Assembly: GCA_003254885.1 (NCBI GenBank)
Contig: QANT01007233.1
Coordinates: forward strand, 1-22,500
From: Purshia tridentata
Taxonomy: Eukaryota > Streptophyta > Magnoliopsida > Rosales > Rosaceae
Direction: 5' to 3'
DNA length: 22,500 bases
Part shown: positions 1 to 8,398 of the stretch, piece after piece
Layout of the letters: each line of letters opens with the position of its first letter
Position numbering within the stretch: the stretch's first letter is position 1
Translations under genes and position numbers: made by a program
Notes under the pieces: generated by a model
Seen by the model: only the letters and a program-made list of their open reading frames with translations
What the model was told of the DNA's origin: nothing
Databases searched by the model: none

Positions 1-716
1 ATTCAGATCTGCAGTAATTTTCTATTATAGTCCATCTGTATGGACCGTATGGTTGGCGTGGAAAACGAGAAGGGCAGTTGACAATTTTTTAAAGAAAAAG
101 CTGCAAAACAAAGAAAACAATATATGTTTTTATGGCAATAGAAAACTACCATCGAGTAGCTTATGGCAATACGATATAGGTTGACCAAAAACTGAAAAAT
201 TAGATATCTTTATTTTTGTTGCTAATAACACGTCATATTTGGAGCTCTTAAATGAAAACTAGATTTGGTTATCAAATAATGATTATAATGGGGTTCTTTT
301 TTTCTTCTTTTTTTTTTNTTTTTTTTGTTGCTAAGAAGTAAGAACATGATTAAAAAGCTAGGTCCCAACTCCAAGTCACTAAAAATAAGATATTAAAATG
401 CAAAAGTGTTGTGCAATTTGCACTGAAAAGTAAAACCAATATTCTGTAATTTGCTATGAGAACAAGCATCTGAGACCATACATGTATACGAGTATGTCCC
501 TTACAAGCAGTGGCGGTCCTGACCGATTCAGTGGAGGTCCCAATCAGCTAACAGACTAAATACACCTACCATTCTTTTGTACCTTCACCTGAAATCTTGG
601 TTGGATTCCTTTGGGGAATTTACCCCAAGTCAAAGAGGTGCTGCTCTGTCAGAGTAGTTGACAACATGTCACTAGCTAAGTCGTTAAAAACTTAAAACAC
701 ATGGCCGATTTGTCTT
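1..716. other. AT-rich intergenic sequence, no gene seen
   Basis: No convincing coding sequence on either strand. A 61-codon ORF on the minus strand at 3-188 has no recognisable motif and AT-driven composition. A T-rich run around 298-329 contains an undetermined base (N at about 318), so its length is probably an assembly estimate. Confidence 0.7.
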
Positions 717-995
717 GGGTAATTTTATTAAATGTACCTCATTAATACTAAAAAAACTTTTTTAACCCGTCTCTCCCAAGTTAAACTTTTTTGACTCTTT
801 GCCTCATTTTGGACAAAAATGCCCCTTAATAAGATGACAACAATGTCCCTAATAAGAAAAAAGTGGCTGTCTGCCTTCTCTCTCTCATTCACCTCTGCTG
901 ATGGCTATGAGCGCTGCCAAACTTGTAGACATTCCTCAATTCATGGCCACTCAGCCTCTTCTCTTCCCAGGCCCTTATAGTCATCAACCTCCCTC
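717..995 (+). repeat. Left terminal inverted repeat (TIR-a) of a Mutator-like element
   Basis: Starts GGGTAATTTTATTAAATG and continues through an AACCC-containing T-rich stretch, a pyrimidine-rich stretch, ATGGCTATG, and CTCAGCCTCTTCTCTTC. The reverse complement of 8399-8724 carries the same blocks in the same order. Hand alignment of 46 bases near the inner end shows about 6 differences. A shorter and more diverged inverted copy lies at about 3240-3424. Long TIRs flanking gene fragments fit Pack-MULE-type transposons. I could not find a matching target duplication next to 717 at either candidate partner end, so the pairing is unsettled. The 80-codon ORF at 901-1143 mostly lies in this repeat. 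Confidence 0.75.
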
Positions 996-1083
996 ATTTT
1001 TATATATTTTTTGGGTTAAAACTTTGAACCAAAATAAACAAAAGAAGTTGAGAAAGTTGTTATCGGTATCAATCTCGACAATT

Positions 1084-2027
1084 ATGGCAGTTAATTCGAT
1101 AACTGGCTATGTGACTTCGCTAAGCCGCTCTTTTCCTCCTTGATTGTCTATAGCCTTCTTCAATCGGACCTTCTCCGGACGGCTTGGGATCTAAGTGGCT
1201 ACCAGGTTTGGACGACACCGAAGCTTCAATCGGATCGTTGAGCTTGTCATCTACCAACGATTTTCTCAGAGATTGTGTTATCTTCTCAAGGTATGTAGTA
1301 ATTATGTTTCTATTTCATGTGTTTGGTTACCAAGAAAATTAAGTAATAGAAAATAAAATTTTTTTTGTAGAATTGTTTGTTTTGATGTTCTCTGGTTCCA
1401 TGAAGGTTCAAATTTTTTGTGGCAGTCTAAGATAAATATTCACTCTCAATATAAAGTGGGAGCTAACCAATGAGAAGAAATGATAGATGTTTATTTCGTT
1501 TTAAATTTTTTGAGTTACCAACCAAAGCTTAAGTGGATGTTGGTTTTGAATTGCAGTTGTTGGTTATGTAGTTTATGAATTTCATTCATAAAGCAGTTTG
1601 TTTTCACTGCATTGTACCTTGTTGGGAAAATCAATTGTGGTTATAGTAATGCTTAGTTAATGATTTCCATAACCAAATTGGCTGCCCCAATTTTTTAAAA
1701 TTATTACTGAATCAAATTGGAGGAATTGAATTGGATTGTGAAAGATATGACTTGTTGGGAAAAGGTCTAGTTTTAAAACTATGATTTGTATTCATTATTT
1801 TTTTTTTTAAAAAAAAAACTTTATATGAGGGAATAATAGGTCTATAATATGGCTTTGTTATATGAGTTTGTAAGATCCACGATGTTCATCTCTCTCTTGT
1901 AGACCACAAAAAGTAAGGGTTGGGTCAATCATGGAATAAAGGCTTCTAAGTCTGTTGCTGATCATATGTACTACATGGCATTGATGGCTTTGATTGCTAG
2001 TGACTTTCCAGCCTTGAATAGAAAAAG
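1084..2027 (+). pseudogene. HDDC2: Broken 5' fragment of an HDDC2-like HD-domain 5'-deoxynucleotidase gene
   Basis: HDDC2/YfbR-family proteins are HD-domain metal-dependent phosphohydrolases that dephosphorylate deoxynucleoside 5'-monophosphates. Exon 2 (1903-2027, 125 bp) translates to TTKSKGWVNHGIK..SVADHMYYMALMALIASDF..LNRKR. This matches the family's N-terminal block, including the His-Asp pair of the HD motif in ADHMY. It lies between a clean AG acceptor (1901-1902) and GT donor (2028-2029). Exon 1 ends at 1290 before GTATGTAG; it reads SSTNDFLRDC then, two bases out of frame, the expected Leu-Lys before the intron. A possible original start is ATG 1084 (MAVNSITGYVTSL), followed by a stop at 1141-1143 and another frame change. 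Later exons, with the catalytic HD..E region, are absent. It lies just inside TIR-a with its 5' end towards the repeat, as is common for Pack-MULE captures. The gene identity is recognised by eye from family knowledge. Confidence 0.82.
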
Positions 2028-3019
2028 GTTAGACTTTGTAATGCTATATATGGCTTGTGTCCATTATCATTTTCTAATCAATCTTTCTGGATTGTACTAG
2101 TAATTGATATGTCACTTGGGTACTGGAATACTAGTTGGTTTTGCTGCATTCGAAATTTTCCCTATCCATGTTGTTTGTGTTATAGTTTTTAGAGCTAGAG
2201 AGCTAGAAAAAATAGTTGATGTATGAGTCTGATTGGTTGAGCTCTTTTGGTCTTTTTGGGCCTATGTTTGGCTATATAAAAGAGTAGAGGTAATTTCAAG
2301 GAATCTTCTTATGTTGATCATTATTTTTCTTTCATTTTATCTGTGGAAACATTTTCTTGTAATAAATGATGTCATTTTCATGAATTTTATGCTTAAGTTA
2401 TTAAAGGGTACAGTTATTAGGTTATGACAGACATATATTTATAACTATGTAGTGGACATCAAATGTAATTGCACTATGGGAAGCCTTATTGACAATACTG
2501 CAAGATGGATTGCTGTTGATACATGCTTATGCTCAGTACAAGCGTTTTGTGAGAAGAAGGCTGCTTTGTCTCAAAAGCTAGAAAGGGGAAGGCTATCTAA
2601 TGAGGAAGAAAAGGAAAAGCACTGTTTTGATTTTTTTGGCAACTTTGATTTATAAAATGTTATCATTATTGATTTAATCCATGATGAATTTTCTAATATA
2701 TTTTGTTTGATCTATAGGTTATTGATTGTTCATAAAAATTTACACAAATAAGATAAAAGTTTGATTTATATGGGTTTGTAGTATTGTCTTTTTGTACTTT
2801 GACTTTTGGTTATTGATTTGTATGGTTTAAAATATTAATTTTTCTTTGTATGTGATTATATGAGTTTCTTGTTGTGGATTTAAATTCTGATCTAGGTTTT
2901 TTGTTCCATGTATGAAATTCGACAAGAGTTTGTTGTTTTAGATATGAAATTTCGATCTGTTGTTATTCCATATCTAAAATACTAATTTAGGTTTGTTGTG
3001 CTACATATGAATTTTAACG
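2028..3019. other. AT-rich filler; unidentified 67-codon ORF
   Basis: After the HDDC2-like exon the sequence is AT-rich, with no further exon of that gene visible. The stretch 2455-2655 is more codon-like than its surroundings: an ORF at 2452-2655 reads a lysine/glutamate-rich tail ([19 protein letters not shown]). An overlapping second frame is also open for about 40 codons. I do not recognise either. It could be another captured exon or chance. Confidence 0.4.
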
Positions 3020-3160
3020 GTCAGCAAATGATCGACACATAGTTGGCAAAGGATCGACACATGGTAGACAATTGGTCGACACATGATTGACAATTGGTCG
3101 ACACATGATCGACAAATGGTGGACACATGGTCGACAAATGATTGACACATAATTGAAAAA
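3020..3160 (+). repeat. Minisatellite of TCGACACATG-type units
   Basis: About six degenerate units of roughly 22 bp built from two 11-bp halves (GATCGACACAT / GGTCGACAAAT and variants). Related TCGACA/GTGTCGACAC motifs recur at about 3340-3360 and 3530-3590, and in a palindromic form inside the MITE at 5733-6163. Both regions also share a CTACAGCAA stretch beside the repeats, suggesting related element interiors. Confidence 0.75.
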
Positions 3161-3239
3161 TATTGCTACAGCAACTTTAGATGGTGATGCAGCTTAGTTC
3201 ATCATTTTGTACCTTTTTTACAATTTTGTTAAAATTAAT

Positions 3240-3424
3240 TTTTTTGTCGACAATGACTAAAGGAGTGTTTTAGTTCAAAAACTATCTAAAGAGTAAAACA
3301 AAGATTAGTTTAAGAGTTGAGAAGGGTTATGACATAGCGTCGACATGTGCTGCATTCGGTTCGTGTCCACAGATCAAAAAAAAGTTATTTGGATATTAAA
3401 AATGTCTATTTAATAAAATTTCTC
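3240..3424 (-). repeat. Third, diverged terminal inverted repeat copy (TIR-b)
   Basis: Its reverse complement begins GAGAAATTTTATTAAATAG and, after an extra stretch of about 40 bases holding TCGACATG motifs, continues ATAACCCTTCTC..TTAAACT..ACTCTTT. This aligns in order with TIR-a (GGGTAATTTTATTAAATG, TTAACCCGTCTC, TTAAACT, ACTCTTTG). If it pairs with TIR-a, the HDDC2-like fragment sits in a 2.7-kb element, 717-3424. The flanks ATTTGTCTT and AAAAATTAT do not match, so no target duplication supports that pairing. Confidence 0.6.
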
Positions 3425-3860
3425 AAAAATTATGTTACTCATAATAAGTTAATTATCAAAACATGTGATTCATATTTAAGGAATTTTCTCTAAAGAGGAC
3501 ATCTGCAAATTTCAAAATTTGTGGCTGACACAATGTGTACATGGTGTCGACACTTTCTGCAGCTAGTTTGTGTCAGGTTTGTGTCAACATCATGATGTCC
3601 TATCGAAAGAAAGACTCTTCATATTAGTAACTGTACAAAAGTACAACAAGAAAGAACTGTAAAGGGCTATGATAGAATAAATTGATTGAATTTCTTTCTT
3701 TTATATTCAAATTATTTTTTCGCTTTTTTAAATTTCCCCTGGGAAATTCTTCTGTATAGCATTTAGAATGTAAATTATGTGCTATTAATTACGTAAATTA
3801 AAAGAAACAATTGAAATTAAGACATATCATTTAATTGATACTGAAGTACAATAGTTTCAA
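3425..3860. other. AT-rich spacer
   Basis: No coding sequence seen. A short cluster of GTGTCGACAC/TTGTGTCA motifs lies at about 3525-3590. The last nine bases, 3852-3860, form the left target duplication of the next element. Confidence 0.6.
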
Positions 3861-4017
3861 GAGATAATTAGACATAAGTCCTTTGGGAAAACAATTCTTA
3901 GACAAAGACCGGGGGTGTTTTAAAATTCATCATAAAATCCTTTTAATTCATAACAAAGTCCTTTTACTAAGTGTCACGTTAGAATGTTAATTACATGTCA
4001 GCAATTCTGATTTTTTT
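3861..4017 (+). repeat. Left TIR of the 1,507-bp MULE
   Basis: Aligns by eye with the reverse complement of about 5256-5367, with small gaps. The shared landmarks are AAGTCC, TTAAAATTC, AAGTCCTTTT and GATTTTTTT. Confidence 0.75.
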
Positions 4018-4240
4018 CCTTAAAATTTTAATTTATTAATATTAATTATCATGTCCTAATTTTAAGCTGATAATTATCATCATTGTGTAGATATTGTTCA
4101 ACATTATCTTTTTAAAAAAAACAACATTATCATATTTTGAATTTGAATTTAATGCATGAAATAATTATCATTAGAATTTATTTATTTTTATTCCTACATG
4201 TGTTCTCTCTCTTTACACCTCTCCCTCTCTTTACTTTACT

Positions 4241-4272
4241 TTTTTTTTTCTCTCTCTCTCTCTCACCCTCTC
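4241..4272 (+). repeat. T/CT microsatellite
   Basis: A T run followed by about ten CT units lies upstream of the polygalacturonase-like fragment. Such pyrimidine tracts are common in plant 5' leaders, so it may be part of the captured 5' region. Confidence 0.8.
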
Positions 4273-4385
4273 TTTATTTGCCCTACCAGTGTGTTTTCCT
4301 TCAATATATATGGGCAAGATTTATAGGGCACCCTTTTTATCATTTGCATTGTTTAACGAGTTTTGTCTACATTGGGGCTGTGTGT

Positions 4386-4671
4386 GAAAGCTCAAATGTT
4401 TTCAACGTAGTTGACTATGGTGCCATTGGAGATGGTCGAAATGATGATTCCTAAGTAAAATATTATTGCCTTCAACTTTGTTAATTTTACAGTTTTTCTA
4501 TTTGGGTTTTGCTTCTTTAAAAAATAATAAATTGTTTAATTTCTAATTTATATATATGCAATATTTGATTGGCTTTTTTCAAAAAAATGGAAGATTCTGT
4601 ATGAAGCTGAATAAAGTTATAATGGTCTACCAACAATGGAAATACTTAGGAGAAAGACGTTTAAATTGTAG
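4386..4671 (+). pseudogene. Broken 5' fragment of a polygalacturonase (GH28) gene
   Basis: Polygalacturonases are secreted hydrolases of pectin in plant cell walls. The end of exon 1 reads SSNVFNVVDYGAIGDGRNDDS, the conserved mature N-terminus of plant GH28 enzymes. The next codon, normally Gln, is TAA at 4452-4454. A donor-like GTAAAAT follows at once, at the usual family exon boundary. Exon 2 starts at about 4572: AFFKK, a one-base frame change, then WKILYEAE, a stop, and YNGLPTMEILRRKTFKL. This is the expected second block (AW..C.A...P.L.IP.GKTF.L), followed by TAG at 4669-4671. The exon 2 acceptor AG is lost. The catalytic motifs (NTD, DD, GHG, RIK) would lie downstream and are absent. 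The in-frame upstream part (about 4137-4385) is hydrophobic and low-complexity; only its last part (LTSFVYIGAVC) looks like a signal-peptide end. It cannot make an active enzyme. Confidence 0.85.
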
Positions 4672-4694
4672 CTTGTTCATATTTTGAAGTCGTT

Positions 4695-4912
4695 CATGAA
4701 CATAGTGTCCCAATCTGCGTAAGGGTACAAATATAATGTACCAACCTATATATTGGTACAATAAAAATGTACTAATTCAGTTATTGGTACAATTGAAATG
4801 TGTCATGAACATAGGGTTCCAATCTGCGTATGAGTACAAATATAATGTACCAACCTATATATTGGTACAATAAAAATGTACCAATTCAGTTATTGGTACA
4901 ATTGAAATGTAC
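4695..4912 (+). repeat. 109-bp direct tandem duplication (two copies)
   Basis: CATGAACATAG begins at 4695 and again at 4804, and the following bases (AATCTGCGTA, AATGTACCAACCTATATATT, ATTCAGTTATTGGTACAATT) repeat nearly perfectly. The copies are 4695-4803 and 4804-4912. Each contains smaller GTACCAA/TTGGTAC palindromic units that continue to about 4965. Confidence 0.9.
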
Positions 4913-5039
4913 CAATGTAGTATTGGTATAAATCAAATGTACCAACCCCATTATGGGTGCAACTTTCCAATTCAAGTATATCAATTCACATTTAGAGATT
5001 TGGTTGTGGGATGAATATTTTGAAGATTCTAGTTTATGT

Positions 5040-5255
5040 TTTAAATCAAAATTTTGGGTATAAGTTTGAGAATTAAGGTTTAAATTTAAGTTTAGAATTT
5101 AAATTTCATAACTTGTGGAATTTTAAAATTCAAATCTAAGTTTAGCATTTAAATCCCTTAAATTATGGAAATTATGGGATTTAAATTTCAAACTTTTAGA
5201 ATTTAAAATCTAATGAATTATTATTTTAAAATATGGAAAATTCTAGAATAAAAAA
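5040..5255. repeat. AT-rich simple-sequence region of AATTTAAATTT-type units
   Basis: Degenerate short repeats of AAGTTTAGAATTTAAATTTC type on both strands. It is self-complementary in places and has no coding content. It lies just inside the right TIR of the 1,507-bp MULE. Confidence 0.6.
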
Positions 5256-5367
5256 ATCGTACGTGGCAAATCTTATATGGCAAAAAAGGACTTGATTACG
5301 AATTTTAAATCTCCGCCGATTTTGATCTAAACAATGTTATCTTAAGGGACCTAAGCCTAAGTTTCCC
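5256..5367 (-). repeat. Right TIR of the 1,507-bp MULE
   Basis: Inverted partner of 3861-4017. The outer end is CCTAAGCCTAAGTTTCCC, followed directly by the target duplication TAGTTTCAA. Confidence 0.75.
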
Positions 5368-5376
5368 TAGTTTCAA

Positions 5377-5732
5377 TTGATAAAAAAAAGTATAATAGTT
5401 TCACAATTAGTACTTCATAAAATACTAAATACTAAATTTAAGGCTACATATATAGTGCCATAGATGAGAAAGTGTAGAGATTGATAAAGGCAAAAAGAAA
5501 CAGGACAATAAGTCCTACATCCCACTCAAGCTGTGCTATTGTCCATGCGAAGGAAAGAGCTTCAAACCTATAACTTCAGTGATAATATGTGATATTGCAG
5601 CTCAAAAAGTTCATGCACCAGCAGCACCTTGTAATTATATATTGCATTAGAAGTCTATAAGGTGCAAATTATATCATATATTCACAAGTTTGTCTACAGA
5701 GACTACTTTATTATAATGCATGATTTATTATA
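5377..5732. other. AT-rich spacer between two MULE-type elements
   Basis: No recognisable gene. A 46-codon open stretch around 5510-5650 has no recognised match. Bases 5724-5732 are the left target duplication of the next element. Confidence 0.55.
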
Positions 5733-6163
5733 GGATTAAGTTCAAAATCTACGCCATATATTTTACTTACCATTTCTACACCCTTTCGACAGGGCATGGA
5801 CACTGTCTCGACAGGGAACCATATACTTTACATACCATTTCTATACCCTTCCGACAGGGCATCGACACCGTGTCGACACGACACCATATGTTTTACATAC
5901 CATTTCTATAACCTTTCGACAGGGCATCGACACCGTGTCGATACGACACCGTGTCGATACGACACCATATATTTTACATATCATTTTTATATCCATTTGA
6001 TAAGGTATCAATACAGTGTCAACATGGTATCGATACACAAAATTCCAACTAGCTACAGCAATTGTCAATATCGTGTGTTGACACGGTGTCGACATGGTGT
6101 CAATGCCCTGTCGAAAAGGTGTAAAAATGGTATATAAAACAATGTGGATCTTGAACCTGATCC
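5733..6163. mobile_element. 431-bp MULE-type MITE with palindromic tandem repeats
   Basis: Inverted ends of about 70 bp: the left starts GGATTAAGTTCAAAATCTAC; the right, read on the reverse strand, starts GGATCAGGTTCAAGATCCAC. Both continue to TACCATTT.TACACC.TTTCGACAGGGCAT.GACAC. The flanks are TTTATTATA (5724-5732) and TTTATTATT (6164-6172), matching at 8 of 9 bases. The interior consists of tandem units of roughly 67-77 bp (CATATATTTTACATACCATTTCTATACC.TTTCGACAGGGCATCGACACC) and near-palindromes such as TCGACACCGTGTCGA. The ORFs on both strands here (for example 5796-6137) are translations of the repeats, not genes. Confidence 0.85.
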
Positions 6164-7596
6164 TTTATTATTTATCTTATACAACTAAATCTATTTAAAC
6201 CAGTTGTCACTTTCTCTACTCATATTGAGTTTAGTGCCAATGTTGAAAATAATATTATTAATAATGGGAGTCTAACATGAAGTACCTTAATTTATATAAT
6301 TTAAATTTAAAATTAAGTTCATTATTCGAAGATAAACATGAAATGCTAAAATGGGTAATGTGTAGCCACATGTTCTGTTTAAGCAACATTCATTATCAAA
6401 GCATTTGGAATAGTTAGACAAAGGGTTTATGTCATCAGACTCACTGACTTTAGGTTGGATCCGACTAACACTTGCAGATAATGCCTGATGTCATGCCTCT
6501 TTTCTACCTGATGTCATGACTCATTGGTACTTTCGAATATCACTGCAACATATCACAATTACATATATTGTAAGAGTAATTCAATAATAAAATTATGGTT
6601 CTCAAACTATTGGCAGAATTAAAATTATAAATTTTTACAATAATTGTTCAGGCAACCAAGGGTTTGAATATGTACTAGAGGGCAATAGTTCTAGGGAGGT
6701 AACAGTGCGGCGTTTTCACGCCTTTGTTGGGGCTGAGTTGGAAGCTGCCTGAAAAAAGAAAATAATGCGAATTTTTTTTAAGAAAACAGTAGTGAATAAT
6801 TGTTAGGAAATTACAATATTAGCTTATACAAATTGAGTGCTACGAATGATGGTTCTTAAACAAGGAGGTAAGGATATCATCGGGGCAAGTATCTTACTAG
6901 AGCTTCAAGCTTTATTATAAGCTCTCAGAGTTTTGACAAATTAAAAGCATGTTGATTCCATGTAAGCATAAATGCAAGTTACAAAGTAGAACTTAGATAG
7001 AAGGAAATATTAATGTTATGAAATTCCAGGACACAGTTTAAAATTAGACAAAGGATCAATTTAGTGTCAAACTAACCTTAGATAGTAATTAGCAACCAAC
7101 TTCTCCAATTTTGGTTTCAAATGTTTTGGCAAAATATTGGCTGCTCTTCTACCTTGTTTAAAACTTAATTCTGGTTAGGTTGGTTGGTGCTCAGAACAAA
7201 AGACAAGATAGTCTGTTTAATTAGAAAGACCACTGTAGCAACATATATTAGGGTAACAAGACATATTTAATGCAGTAGAGTAGAATATATAAGTAGTAGT
7301 AGATTGATTAATTAATAATATTTACACTTAGTATGACAAATTACATGGACATTAAGGAAGGAAGTATAGATAATGATAACATGAGGAAGAAATATAATAT
7401 ATCTCCTCTTATAACAAAAACCTGAATAGTATACTGAAGCAAACAACATGATATGATGTTGAGTAATAGCAAGCAACAATAAGTATCTCTATCTTTGTTT
7501 CAACAATCGATTCTTGTATCCCAATTGCAAACATTGTTGATTGCTTCCAATAAAGAAAAATTAGTAAATGGTTTGTAAAAAGACAGAATGAAAGTG
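6164..7596. other. AT-rich sequence, no gene identified
   Basis: No ORF of note. A short more GC-rich patch at 6681-6750 (open in one frame: NSSREVTVRRFHAFVGAELEAA) could be a small captured exon but I do not recognise it. CTGATGTCATG occurs twice within 6484-6530. Confidence 0.5.
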
Positions 7597-7615
7597 AATA
7601 ATAATAATAATAATA
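7597..7615 (+). repeat. AAT trinucleotide microsatellite
   Basis: About six AAT/ATA units in a row. Confidence 0.85.
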
Positions 7616-7619
7616 GTTA

Positions 7620-7790
7620 GAGACTAATTGGACTTTGCCTTAGTGGTAATGGGAAGGGGGTTCAGGACTTATAACAAACTTTTGGGTGGGATACACCAAT
7701 TCGTTGGAGTTGGAGATCTATAAACCACTTTAATTTTTCGTTTTCTCTCTCGCTATCTCTATTTCTCTGTAACCAAAAAACAACAATCCC
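7620..7790 (+). mobile_element. Possible tRNA-derived SINE
   Basis: TTTGCCTTAGTGGTAATGG resembles a pol III A box and GGTTCAGGACT, about 15 bases further on, resembles a B box; a pyrimidine-rich tail (CTCTCTCGCTATCTC) follows. The boxes are closer together than usual and no flanking duplication was found, so this is tentative. Confidence 0.3.
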
Positions 7791-7792
7791 TT

Positions 7793-8385
7793 TCATTTAA
7801 ATGACAGCCCTGATTTCTCACTGAAGCTCATCAAGTCAAAGAATATTTCAGATGGACTGGAGGCTACGGGTCTCAACTTGCCATACAACACGAAACGAGA
7901 TGCATTGGGATCCCCCAGAGCCAATTCATCCTTTAGACCATTGTCCACCTACCAACCCAACATAATTATCCATCACATACTCACATAATCACATACTCAT
8001 ATACAGTCAGTCATTCAGACATTTCGTCATACAGATAGAGAGCATACACATTGATACATACCAGCATGGTCAACATGAAATCCGACCGCTGAAAAATATT
8101 GGGTCCCTTCTCCCAAAGAAAGCTGTCCCCTCTCGACGGTGATGATGTTGCCTCCGACATGGTCTCTGGCCTCCATTAGTATGATATCAGAACGACGTTG
8201 TCGTGCTTGGTAGCCAGCGCCTGAGTGATACAGAGCCTGCTCATCCCACCTACTACCACCACGCAGTCAATGGCACCCGACTACCCACCTTCTATGTTGA
8301 ACTCTAGTGAAGGAATGGTGAAGCACTCTTTGGCAGCAGAGCAGCATCGCCATTTGAGAGTGGTGAGTAGGTTTGGTTGGTTTGG
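7793..8385 (-). pseudogene. PPOX1: Broken 5' fragment of a plastid protoporphyrinogen oxidase gene
   Basis: Protoporphyrinogen IX oxidase is the FAD-dependent plastid enzyme that makes protoporphyrin IX for chlorophyll and haem; it is a known herbicide target. On the minus strand, exon 1 (about 8385 to 8062) reads LKWRCCSAA, an in-frame stop, then DCVVVVGGMSRLCITQALATKH. This is the FAD-binding GxGxxG region, here with changed residues. A stop follows; EARDHVGGNIITVERG continues in a second frame, and the first frame resumes with SFLWEKGPNIFQRSDFMLTML. A 113-bp intron (8061-7949) keeps a GTATGT donor and TAG acceptor. Exon 2 (7948-7793) is open: VDNGLKDELALGDPNASRF, then VLYGKLRPVASS and EIFFDLMSF, ending at TGA. 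The enzyme is usually about 500-550 residues, so only the first quarter is present. Its 5' end abuts TIR-c, so it points inward from the repeat. Confidence 0.88.
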
Positions 8386-8398
8386 GGCCCACCAAATA

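Larger units (their letters stand above)
3861..5367. mobile_element. 1,507-bp Pack-MULE-like transposon with perfect 9-bp target duplication
   Basis: The ends are imperfect inverted repeats: GAGATAATTAGACATAAGTC on the left and, on the reverse strand from the right end, GGGAAACTTAGGCTTAGGTC. Similarity continues inward for roughly 100-150 bp through TTTAAAATTC, AGTCCTTTT and GATTTTTTT. The nine bases TAGTTTCAA occur immediately outside both ends (3852-3860 and 5368-5376). A 9-bp duplication plus long TIRs is the hallmark of Mutator-like elements. No transposase is present, so it is non-autonomous. The cargo is a broken 5' fragment of a polygalacturonase gene plus tandem repeats. The target duplication is still perfect although the TIRs have diverged from each other. 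Confidence 0.88.

Noticed and set aside
901-1143. 80-codon ORF starting MAMSAAKLVDIPQFMATQ
   Set aside because: Mostly within TIR-a. The same sequence recurs inverted at 8399-8510 with stops, so it is transposon end sequence; only its last codons belong to the HDDC2-like fragment.
4137-4385. Full 105-codon ORF as a real secreted protein
   Set aside because: The first 70 or so codons are low-complexity translation of T/CT tracts. Only the last part is polygalacturonase-like, and it ends in a premature stop.
5796-6137. 113-codon ORF and its minus-strand counterpart in the MITE
   Set aside because: Repetitive translation of palindromic tandem repeats inside a transposon.
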